From Bacillaceae bacterium JMAK1 (GTDB lineage: Bacteria > Bacillota > Bacilli > Bacillales > Marinococcaceae), in NCBI GenBank assembly GCA_012970285.1, contig JIBW01000004.1, positions 186,001 to 250,000 of the forward strand: a DNA stretch of 64,000 nt, read 5' to 3'. Positions within the stretch are counted from its first letter, which is position 1, and the number at the start of each line of letters is the position of its first letter. The notes below the pieces were generated by a model. It was not told the origin of the DNA and ran no database searches. It saw nothing but the letters and a program-made list of their open reading frames with translations. Positions 34,406 through 41,467 of this stretch are shown here, in pieces. The position numbers were made by a program, and so were the translations under genes.

Positions 34406-35758
34406 ATGAATACGCAAGTAAAAGAAACGAGCCATTGGCGTTTTATCCTTTTTGCTATTTTGGGAATCGGTATGTTCTTAATTCCAATTCCAGTCGGTGA
34501 TGAAATTACGATCGGTGTCGGAATTATGGCCTCTTACGTACAGGGGTTATTGGGTGAGAGCATTCCGATCATTGTCACAGTGTTACTCGTCATATCTGCA
34601 GTCGGTTCAATAATCGTATCTAAAATCCAACCGACTCGCGTGATGGAAAATGGGTTCATACGTGATCTGTTTTATGTCAGTAATGTTTGGTTAATTTGGA
34701 GGATTCTCGGTGCAATCTTTGCGATTGTCGTTATTTTCCAAGTTGGACCGAGTTGGATTTGGGACAGTGCCACAGGGGGAGAAGTACTAGGCTCTCTCGT
34801 ACCCGTATTGTTTACGTGGTTTTTGTTTGCCGGTTTATTTTTACCGATTTTAACTGAATACGGCTTAATGGAATTTTTCGGTACATTGCTTAGAAAAATT
34901 GTTCGTCCATTGTTTACGGCTCCTGGTCGGTCATCGGTCGATATGATCGTTTCGTGGCTCGGAAGTGGTACAGTAGGTGTTCTCGTTACGATGCAACAAT
35001 ATGAGCGGGGATTTTATACCGGTCGTGAAGCTGCTGTGATCGCGACGAACTTTAACATTGCGTCCATTGCGTTTAGTATTCTAATTGTACAGTTTTTGGA
35101 TATCAGTCACATGTTCATACAGTTTTATATTACAGTCTGTGTCGCAGGGTTTATAGCAGCGGTCATCACACCTAGAATCCCACCACTTTCATGGAAGAAA
35201 GACAAGTATTATGAACGTGCAGAACAAATTACAACGGAAGATCCTGTACCTGAAAATACGTCCGTCTTTAAGTGGGGTTATCATAAGGCGGTGACAAAAG
35301 CATCTAATACACCAAGTGCAGGTGTGATGCTCAAGCAAGGATCGAAAAACGTGTTAGACATTTGGTTTGGGTTGCTGCCACTCGTGATGAGCTTGGGGAC
35401 GCTCGCACTGATTATTGCGGAATACACACAAATTTTCCACATTATTTCGTACCCATTCGTACCATTCTTACAATTGCTTCAGATTCCAGAAGCCTCTGAT
35501 GCAGCCGTTGCGGTTGTTGTCGGGTTTGCCGATATGTTTTTACCTGCCATTGTTGGTTCAGGAATTGATAGCGAACTGACGAGGTTTGTAATTGCCTGTG
35601 TGTCGATGACACAGTTAGTTTATATGTCAGAAGTCGGTGTGCTTATTCTACGCTCGAAAATACCACTTAACCTTTTAGATTTAGTATTGGTATTTATTAT
35701 TCGTACATTAATTACTCTACCGATTATCGCCTTCATGGCACATTTCTTATTCTTCTAA
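34406..35758 (+). CDS. YjiH-family GATE-domain membrane protein (copy 2)
   Basis: A 450-residue paralogue of the protein at 16226, with the same blocks: TGGEVLGSLVPVLFTWFLF, TEYGLMEFFGTLLRK, APGRSSVDMIVSWLGSGT, FADMFLPAIVGSGIDSELT and SEVGVLILRSKIP. The ATG at 34406 follows CTTGGAGGAC; an in-frame ATG 33 bases upstream lies beside the promoter and is not preferred. A sigma-54 promoter and enhancer repeats precede it, so it is coregulated with the ureohydrolase. This context suggests a transport role for the guanidino/amine substrate or its product. Transport itself is unproven for the family. Confidence 0.82.
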   Translation: MNTQVKETSHWRFILFAILGIGMFLIPIPVGDEITIGVGIMASYVQGLLGESIPIIVTVLLVISAVGSIIVSKIQPTRVMENGFIRDLFYVSNVWLIWRILGAIFAIVVIFQVGPSWIWDSATGGEVLGSLVPVLFTWFLFAGLFLPILTEYGLMEFFGTLLRKIVRPLFTAPGRSSVDMIVSWLGSGTVGVLVTMQQYERGFYTGREAAVIATNFNIASIAFSILIVQFLDISHMFIQFYITVCVAGFIAAVITPRIPPLSWKKDKYYERAEQITTEDPVPENTSVFKWGYHKAVTKASNTPSAGVMLKQGSKNVLDIWFGLLPLVMSLGTLALIIAEYTQIFHIISYPFVPFLQLLQIPEASDAAVAVVVGFADMFLPAIVGSGIDSELTRFVIACVSMTQLVYMSEVGVLILRSKIPLNLLDLVLVFIIRTLITLPIIAFMAHFLFF

Positions 35759-35760
35759 AA

Positions 35761-35802
35761 AACAAACCTTCGTTCCCTAATCGGACGAAGGTTTGTTTTT
35801 TT
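35761..35802. terminator. terminator after yjiH copy 2
   Basis: AACAAACCTTCGT and ACGAAGGTTTGTT pair around an 11-base loop and are followed by a T run. It overlaps the stop of the convergent gene ending at 35777. Confidence 0.9.
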
Positions 35803-36088
35803 GCGATTGTTCCTCTACGACAGCTGCTAAATCAGTATTCCCAAATAGTTGTAGGACTGACAATACAGTAGCCGTGTCAATTTCTTCAGCTTCTTCTTTT
35901 GGAACAGTAACATCCTCAATCGTTTTGCGATGTTCTGGGTGCATCGGTTGTGATGGGTAAGCTTTCTCATATAACTCGACGGGGTCTAGATCATGATTTA
36001 CACACCACTGAGCAAACACCATAATCATCATGTTCTCATCTTGTTGAAACTGCTCGATGACTTTCTTTTCCATCTCTTTATTGTTCAA
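35777..36088 (-). CDS. 103-residue acidic hypothetical protein
   Basis: A small soluble acidic protein: NNKEMEKKVIEQFQQDENMM at the start, AQWCVNHDLDPVELYEKAYP in the middle, and a low-complexity EEAEEIDTATV region. TTG at 36088 is chosen as start because GAGGG lies six bases upstream; an ATG 18 bases earlier overlaps that ribosome site. Function unknown. Confidence 0.6.
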   Translation of the reverse strand: MNNKEMEKKVIEQFQQDENMMIMVFAQWCVNHDLDPVELYEKAYPSQPMHPEHRKTIEDVTVPKEEAEEIDTATVLSVLQLFGNTDLAAVVEEQSQKNKPSSD

Positions 36089-36220
36089 GTAGATCCCTCT
36101 TTTCATGTTTAGCGTAGGAGTTCAGTCCCCTCTTGTCAATGACTTTAAATGATACAGAGGAGACCTAGTGAAGTGAATAGGTAACGGTGTTATAATGAGG
36201 AATACGAAGGTGGTTAGAAA

Positions 36221-36670
36221 ATGACAACAACTGATTGGAATCAAGAACAAACTCTAGCACTAAAACTATTCGTTGTAATGACACGCTCACTTGAATCAGT
36301 GAAGAGAAATGTAGAACATGATATTCGATCACACGGGTTAAACCCTACGGAGTTCGCAGTGATTGAACTTCTTTACAATAAAGGAGATCAACCTGTCCAG
36401 AAAATCGGAGAAAAAGTATTAATTGCAAGTAGCTCCATTACGTATGTTGTAGACAAATTAGAAAAAAGAGGCTATACAGTGCGGAAACCCTGCCCAACTG
36501 ATCGGAGGATTACATTCGTATCCATAACCGAAAAAGGCCGAAAATTTATGGATGAGATTTTCCCGAGTCATGTAGAAGCCATTGAGTCAATTATGGAAGG
36601 TCTTGATTTAGAAGAAAAGGAACAAGCCATTGAACTTCTAAAGAAATTGGGGAAATCAACAAAGTTGTGA
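36221..36670 (+). CDS. mhqR: MarR-family repressor, MhqR-like
   Basis: A 149-residue MarR/DUF24-era winged-helix regulator: NPTEFAVIELLYNKGDQPVQ, then the recognition region IASSSITYVVDKLEKRGY and wing CPTDRRITFVSITEKG. In B. subtilis MhqR (YkvE) represses dioxygenase and quinone-reductase genes and responds to methylhydroquinone. Here the gene is followed by a terminator, two palindromes of the MhqR type (36709-36728, 36754-36771), a ring-cleaving dioxygenase-like gene and a WrbA-like quinone reductase. That context is the reason for the MhqR name. Confidence 0.8.
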   Translation: MTTTDWNQEQTLALKLFVVMTRSLESVKRNVEHDIRSHGLNPTEFAVIELLYNKGDQPVQKIGEKVLIASSSITYVVDKLEKRGYTVRKPCPTDRRITFVSITEKGRKFMDEIFPSHVEAIESIMEGLDLEEKEQAIELLKKLGKSTKL

Positions 36671-36673
36671 TAG

Positions 36674-36703
36674 AAAGTCTTGACATATCGCAAGACTTTT
36701 TGT
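36674..36703 (+). terminator. terminator after mhqR
   Basis: AAAGTCTTG and CAAGACTTT pair around an eight-base loop, followed by TTTGTT. Confidence 0.85.
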
Positions 36704-36708
36704 TATGA

Positions 36709-36728
36709 TTATCTCAAATTAGAGATAA
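36709..36728 (+). promoter_or_regulatory. MhqR operator palindrome 1
   Basis: TTATCTC and GAGATAA arms surround AAATTA. It matches the known Bacillus MhqR box pattern TATCTC-N6-GAGATA. It lies upstream of the -35 of the dioxygenase promoter. Confidence 0.75.
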
Positions 36729-36744
36729 ATCAATTCCATATTTT

Positions 36745-36778
36745 TTGCTTAAATATCTCGAATTAGAGATAATATAAT
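36745..36778 (+). promoter_or_regulatory. promoter overlapped by MhqR operator palindrome 2
   Basis: TTGCTT (36745-36750) and GATAAT (36768-36773) are 17 bases apart; TATAAT follows at 36773-36778. The palindrome TATCTCGAATTAGAGATA (36754-36771) covers the spacer and enters the -10, so repressor binding would exclude RNA polymerase. Confidence 0.78.
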
Positions 36779-36837
36779 TAATTATAATCAATATCCTTTC
36801 TAATCTCTGGACATTCTAAACAAAGGGAGGCTTAGGT

Positions 36838-37776
36838 ATGAAAACAAAAGGAATACATCATATTACGGCGATCGTCGGTGACCCTCAAGAAAATGTTGAT
36901 TTTTACGCAGGTTTTCTAGGAATGCGACTCGTGAAGAAAACCATTAATTTCGATGATCCAGGTACGTATCATCTGTATTTCGGAGATGACAATGGAAGTC
37001 CAGGTACGATTATGACGTTCTTCCCTTGGCCAGGCGCTCATAAAGGAGCTATTGGAGGAGGGCAAGTCGGTCGAACAGACTTTGCAATTCCACCGAGAAC
37101 AATGGATTTTTGGAAAAAACGGTTTGCAAAATTTAACGTTACGTACGAAGAAGTAACTCGCTTCGGTCAGACGTATCTACAATTTGAAGACCCTCATGGG
37201 CTTCAGCTGTCTCTTGTAGAACAAGAATCAGGAAGAAACAGTCAATGGCCGTTTAACGGCATCAGTGAGATTGAAGCAATTAAAGGGTTTAGCGGGGCGA
37301 CACTTCTCTCTGTGCACTTTAAAGAAACAGCAACGTTATTAGAAGAAACGATGGGCTTTGAAAAAGTTGCAGAACAAGACGGGTATATCCGTTTTACATC
37401 AAGCGCAACGATCGGTGGGACCATTGATTTATACGCTGACAATGTTGGCACTGGCCGTTTAGGTTCTGGCACGGTACATCATATTGCTTATCGTGCAAAA
37501 GATGATGAAGAACAAGTAAATTGGCAACAGCATGTCGCAAATGCAGGATATCAAGTGACTCCAATTCAAGATCGTCAATATTTTAACGCGATTTACTTCC
37601 GTGAGCGTGGCCAATTGTTGTTTGAGATTGCTACAGATCCCCCAGGATTCGCACACGATGAGTCATACAAGACGATGGGGGAGAAGTTAAAGCTACCGGA
37701 ATGGTATGAATCAGACCGGGACAAAATTGAAGCAAATCTTCGCCCGGCTGAAGTTCGGACGATTAACCATCTTTAA
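36838..37776 (+). CDS. VOC ring-cleaving dioxygenase-like protein (MhqO/MhqA type)
   Basis: A 312-residue protein of four VOC modules: HHITAIVGDPQENVDFYAGF at the N-terminus with the first metal histidine, FEDPHGLQLSLVEQ in the first domain, then the second domain with GTVHHIAYRAKDDEEQ and RGQLLFEIATDPPGF carrying histidine and glutamate ligands. Relatives in Bacillus cleave or detoxify hydroquinones and catechols under MhqR control. ATG after AAAGGGAGG. It is the first gene of an operon with the quinone reductase. Reaction is inferred from family and context. Confidence 0.85.
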   Translation: MKTKGIHHITAIVGDPQENVDFYAGFLGMRLVKKTINFDDPGTYHLYFGDDNGSPGTIMTFFPWPGAHKGAIGGGQVGRTDFAIPPRTMDFWKKRFAKFNVTYEEVTRFGQTYLQFEDPHGLQLSLVEQESGRNSQWPFNGISEIEAIKGFSGATLLSVHFKETATLLEETMGFEKVAEQDGYIRFTSSATIGGTIDLYADNVGTGRLGSGTVHHIAYRAKDDEEQVNWQQHVANAGYQVTPIQDRQYFNAIYFRERGQLLFEIATDPPGFAHDESYKTMGEKLKLPEWYESDRDKIEANLRPAEVRTINHL

Positions 37777-37810
37777 TTTTACGTAGGAGGTGGAGAGGGA
37801 GAGAGTAATT

Positions 37811-38482
37811 ATGGGATTTTTAGCTAGATTATTCGGGAAAGACCATACTGAGGAACCAACAAAGGAGAAGGATATCATGGTTAAAGTAGCAATTATTTAT
37901 TACAGTTCAACAGGAACAAACTACAAAATGGCAAATTGGGCAAAAGACGCTGCAGAAAAAGAAGGCGCAGAAGTAAAGCTAGTTAAGGTTCCAGAACTTG
38001 CACCGATGGCAGCAATAGAATCTAACCCAGCTTGGAAAGCTCACTATGAAGCAACACAAGACGTACCAGAAGCAACAATGGACGATCTTGATTGGGCAGA
38101 TGCAATCATTTGGAGTGTACCAACTCGCTTTGGTAACGTCCCTGGTCAAGTAAAACAATACATCGACCAAGCAGGCGGTCTTTGGGCACAAGGAAAGCTT
38201 GTTAACAAAGTCGTGAGTGCGATGAGTTCAGCGCAAAACCCACACGGTGGTCAAGAAGCAACGGTTCTTGCTCTTTACAAAACAATGTTCCACTGGGGAA
38301 CAATTATTGCCGCACCAGGGTATACAGATCCAGTTACATTTGAGTCAGGTGGTAACCCGTACGGAACGAGTGCAACCGTTGACGGTGAAGGAAATATTCA
38401 AGAAAACAAACTTGATGAAGCCATTGCAAATCAAGCCAAGCGTACAGTAACGATTGCAAAAGCGATTACAGCAAGCAACTAA
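37811..38482 (+). CDS. wrbA: WrbA-type NAD(P)H:quinone oxidoreductase with N-terminal extension
   Basis: A flavodoxin-like FMN enzyme that reduces quinones by two electrons. The core begins MVKVAIIYYSSTGTNYKMA (phosphate loop SSTGTNY) at 37877 and includes IIWSVPTRFGNVPGQVKQY and the tail motif YGTSATVDG. From ATG 37811 there is an extra 22-residue segment starting MGFLARLFGKDHTEEPTK, which could form a short amphipathic helix. Both ATGs have ribosome sites: GTAGGAGGTGGAGAGGGAG before 37811 and AAGGAGAAGG before 37877, so two forms may be made. It lies 34 bases after the dioxygenase-like gene and fits quinone detoxification under MhqR. Confidence 0.88.
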   Translation: MGFLARLFGKDHTEEPTKEKDIMVKVAIIYYSSTGTNYKMANWAKDAAEKEGAEVKLVKVPELAPMAAIESNPAWKAHYEATQDVPEATMDDLDWADAIIWSVPTRFGNVPGQVKQYIDQAGGLWAQGKLVNKVVSAMSSAQNPHGGQEATVLALYKTMFHWGTIIAAPGYTDPVTFESGGNPYGTSATVDGEGNIQENKLDEAIANQAKRTVTIAKAITASN

Positions 38483-38493
38483 ATGAAGTATAG

Positions 38494-38525
38494 AAACGGT
38501 CCCAGGTTTGGGGCCGTTTTTTTTA
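38494..38525 (+). terminator. terminator after wrbA
   Basis: AAACGGTCCC pairs with GGGGCCGTTT (one G-U) and runs into eight T. Confidence 0.9.
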
Positions 38526-38985
38526 TGAGCTAGCCTCAACGAGACGTCGATACTAGATGGCAGATTTCCATCATGGACCTTCGGTTTCTTCATTCGCACT
38601 TACACTTACACAGCACGGACCAAGTGATTGAAACAGTATTGTTGTAGCTAGTCGCGACATCAATAACATTTGTTTATGCGTTTACGCTTACACCAAAAGG
38701 GGAAAATCCAACTGGGATTGTAGCCACTTCCGTATCCGGATATGACAAGGACTGTTACTGTATTATTGAGTACACTTTGTTTGTTTTTGGGACAATAATT
38801 CAATTGATCCTTTCATTCTATTCGTGATCTAGCATATGAATGAGAAGGAGACTCGTATAAATCGATCAATTCGATGAAAAAGACATGTACAAGTGAACGT
38901 AGTGGAAGACTGCTCGTTCGACAAAGTGCTCAGTTTGAGTAGCAGTTTGGTATAATAAATCTAAACAACATAGAGGAGGCAGCGG
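38526..38985. other. 460-base region without an intact gene
   Basis: No intact gene with a ribosome site is present. It holds a coding-like fragment (38648-38827, listed separately). A -10-like TATAATAAAT at 38952-38961 probably belongs to the esterase promoter. Confidence 0.45.
38648..38827 (+). pseudogene. possible remnant of a membrane-protein gene
   Basis: A 59-codon open stretch after a TAG (38645-38647) and without a start codon or ribosome site. It encodes LVATSITFVYAFTLTPKGEN, a loop with GYDKDCYC, then a hydrophobic stretch YTLFVFGTIIQLILSFYS and a stop. It reads like the C-terminal part of a small membrane protein with two segments. I do not recognise the parent. Confidence 0.35.
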
Positions 38986-39864
38986 ATGGAAAGTGCAGGG
39001 AGTCGAATGTTCAAATTCATGTTAAAAGTGACGAGGCGAAAGCAGTTTTGGCAACAAACGGGTGAGTCGTTGCGAAAAGGGATTGAAACGAGACGAAACT
39101 TAGATTATACGCCGCCATTGAAGGTGTTAACGAACTTGGATGTAGAACGGCTAGATTATGGCAATGTTCCTGTTTACGTGTTGCGTCCAAAAGGTGAGAC
39201 ACCGAAACGTCATCTGTTTTATTTGCATGGTGGAGCGTATGTTCACCATATTACGGTCACTCATTGGTATTTTTTGCAACGTATCATTGAACATTTTCCA
39301 TGTACAATCACAGTTCCTTTGTATCCGTTAGCACCTGAACATACGTATGAAGAAACGATCACTGCTACTGAAGAGATTCTTCATGAACGCTTTCCAGATG
39401 TCATTATGGGGGATTCAGCAGGGGCAGGGCTTGCCTTATCGCTCGTCCAAAAGTTAAAAGAAAATAACCAAGAACAACCTGACAAAACCATACTTATCTC
39501 GCCGTGGCTAGACGTATCGATGACGAATGCTGCCATTCAAAAAATTGAAAGCAAAGATGTATTTTTAGCGACTCCTGGCGTTAAAGAGGCGGGGCGTTGG
39601 TATGCAGGTGATTTGGAACTTGATCACCCATTGGTCAGCCCAGCTTACGGTACATTAGATTTCGATTCGAAACTTACAATTTTCATGGGCACTCATGATA
39701 TTTTGCAACCTGATGTTAAGAAGTTCGTAGAAAAGGCCCAACGTGATGGTAAAAAGGTTACATACATCGAAGCAAAAAAGATGATGCACATGTACCCGAT
39801 GTTTACGTTTAAAGAAGCTAAAAAAGGGTTCCAGCAGCTGATGGAAGTGTTAGAAAAACAATAA
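38986..39864 (+). CDS. alpha/beta hydrolase, hormone-sensitive-lipase-type esterase
   Basis: A 292-residue carboxylesterase of the HSL family. The oxyanion motif is YLHGGAYVHH near residue 82, the nucleophile is in VIMGDSAGAGLALSLV near residue 145, the acid is likely in GTHDILQPDVKKF and the histidine in KKMMHMYPMF. No signal peptide is present, so it is cytoplasmic. Substrate unknown. ATG follows TAGAGGAGG. A terminator shared with coaA follows. Confidence 0.85.
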   Translation: MESAGSRMFKFMLKVTRRKQFWQQTGESLRKGIETRRNLDYTPPLKVLTNLDVERLDYGNVPVYVLRPKGETPKRHLFYLHGGAYVHHITVTHWYFLQRIIEHFPCTITVPLYPLAPEHTYEETITATEEILHERFPDVIMGDSAGAGLALSLVQKLKENNQEQPDKTILISPWLDVSMTNAAIQKIESKDVFLATPGVKEAGRWYAGDLELDHPLVSPAYGTLDFDSKLTIFMGTHDILQPDVKKFVEKAQRDGKKVTYIEAKKMMHMYPMFTFKEAKKGFQQLMEVLEKQ

Positions 39865-39894
39865 AAAGGAACGCTGCAAGCAGCGTTCCTTTTT
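39863..39894. terminator. bidirectional terminator, esterase / coaA
   Basis: AAAAAGGAACGCTG and CAGCGTTCCTTTTT pair across CAAG between convergent genes. Confidence 0.95.
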
Positions 39895-40834
39895 ACAACT
39901 TTCGAACATGAATACGTTCTACTTTATGACCTTCACCTTTTTGTAAGATAAGATCGGCGCGGTTTCTCGTCGGAAGAATATTCTCAACGAGATTTACACG
40001 GTTGGTTTCTTTCCAAATACGATCTGAGACGGCTCGCGCTTCGTCTTCAGTTAGGTCTTTAAACTTCTGGAAGTATGATTCCGGCTGTTGGAACGATGTT
40101 TTTCTAAGTAAGTTGAACCGGTTTTTGTACCATTGTTCAATCATCGGCTCTTCGGCATCGATGTACATAGAAACGTCAAAGAAGTCTGACACGAATGTTC
40201 TCGCTTGATGCTTTCCGAGCTTTGGTGGTTGTAATACGTTAATGCCTTCTACAATAACAACGTCTGGTCGCATTAACACTTGCTCTTCGTCTTGTAGAAC
40301 ATTGTACTTCATATGAGAATAAAGAGGTGCAGTGACCCGTTCTTCTCCAGACTTCAATTCAGATAAAAATCTGAACAGACGAGATACATCGAAGCTTTCT
40401 GGGAAGCCTTTTTTCTTCATGAGGCCGAGTTCTTCAAGTTGTTCATTTGAGTATAAGAAACCATCGGTTGTGACAAGTTCAACTCGTGGTTTACCAGGCC
40501 ATTGGGATACTAAATGTTCGATAATCCGGGCGGTGGTGCTTTTTCCGACCGCGACACTTCCTGCGATACCGATAATAAAAGGAACTGTAAGCGTATCCAA
40601 TTGCAAGAATCGGTTTGTATCCTGATGTAATTCTTTTGCTTTGGTATAATGTAAATGTAAAAGACGAGAGAGTGGGACGTAAATGTCAGCCACTTCCGTC
40701 ATCGACAATCGCTCATTTAATCCTTGTAATTCGCGTAAATCGACATCGGTTAGTGACCAGTCGCTCATTTGTCTAAAATCTGCCCACTGGGTTCTTTCGA
40801 ACGTGATATATGGCGAAAATTGCTGTGAATTCAC
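39893..40834 (-). CDS. coaA: type I pantothenate kinase
   Basis: A 313-residue P-loop kinase that phosphorylates pantothenate, the first step of coenzyme A synthesis. Visible are YITFERTQWADFR near the start, the P-loop GIAGSVAVGKSTTARI near residue 94, LVTTDGFLYSNEQLEELG, GFPESFDVSRLFRFL and VIVEGINVLQP. GTG at 40834 is preferred because GAGG lies eight bases upstream; an in-frame TTG six bases earlier is too close to it. Monocistronic. Confidence 0.93.
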   Translation of the reverse strand: MNSQQFSPYITFERTQWADFRQMSDWSLTDVDLRELQGLNERLSMTEVADIYVPLSRLLHLHYTKAKELHQDTNRFLQLDTLTVPFIIGIAGSVAVGKSTTARIIEHLVSQWPGKPRVELVTTDGFLYSNEQLEELGLMKKKGFPESFDVSRLFRFLSELKSGEERVTAPLYSHMKYNVLQDEEQVLMRPDVVIVEGINVLQPPKLGKHQARTFVSDFFDVSMYIDAEEPMIEQWYKNRFNLLRKTSFQQPESYFQKFKDLTEDEARAVSDRIWKETNRVNLVENILPTRNRADLILQKGEGHKVERIHVRKL

Positions 40835-40933
40835 GTGCAAGACCTCACTTTACCTATGTATAAAAAACTATAAAATAAATGCCTCCACTAAGACTTAAAC
40901 ATATTTTTGCGAGAATTGGAAGGAGTAAATGTG

Positions 40934-41467
40934 ATGAACATACAACTTAAATCCATTGATTCGTCGGATTATGACAGCATTTTTTTAGGTATGAGTGATT
41001 CAGAAAGTTTAGATTTAACGGGTACGAGACACACATTTACGAAAGAGCAGATTAAAGAAGTGTATGAGAGATTTGCTCAAGATTCAACAAGATATGACTT
41101 TGCAATTTATCACCAAGGTCAGAAAGAAACGATCGGCGATGCGGCAATTATAGATATTGATGAACATCATTCTGTTTGTGGATTTCGAATTGCCCTTCAT
41201 CAACGCAAAGATTGGAACAAGGGGTACGGGAGTGAAGCGGTGCGTTTGTTGCAAGCGTACGTGTTTGAAACATTGCAATTGAATCGACTTGAACTTGAGG
41301 TGTTGTCCCACAATGTGAGGGCAATCCGAGCATATGAAAAAAATGGGTTTGTTCGCGAAGGCGCTCGTCGGCAAGCCGTTCATGTGAACGGCATTAGACG
41401 TGATGAAGTACTGATGAGCATGTTAAAGGAAGAGTATGAACTTAAAAAGCAGGGCGAGTTGGCGTGA
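40934..41467 (+). CDS. GNAT-family N-acetyltransferase
   Basis: A 177-residue acetyltransferase of the RimJ/RimL-like GNAT group. The acetyl-CoA loop is in QRKDWNKGYGSEAVRLLQAY, and the C-terminal LEVLSHNVRAIRAYEKNGF is the usual signature. ATG 40934 follows GGAAGGAG. Its end overlaps the start of the next gene (a sigma-54 activator) by four bases, so the two are translationally coupled. The substrate is unknown. Confidence 0.8.
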   Translation: MNIQLKSIDSSDYDSIFLGMSDSESLDLTGTRHTFTKEQIKEVYERFAQDSTRYDFAIYHQGQKETIGDAAIIDIDEHHSVCGFRIALHQRKDWNKGYGSEAVRLLQAYVFETLQLNRLELEVLSHNVRAIRAYEKNGFVREGARRQAVHVNGIRRDEVLMSMLKEEYELKKQGELA

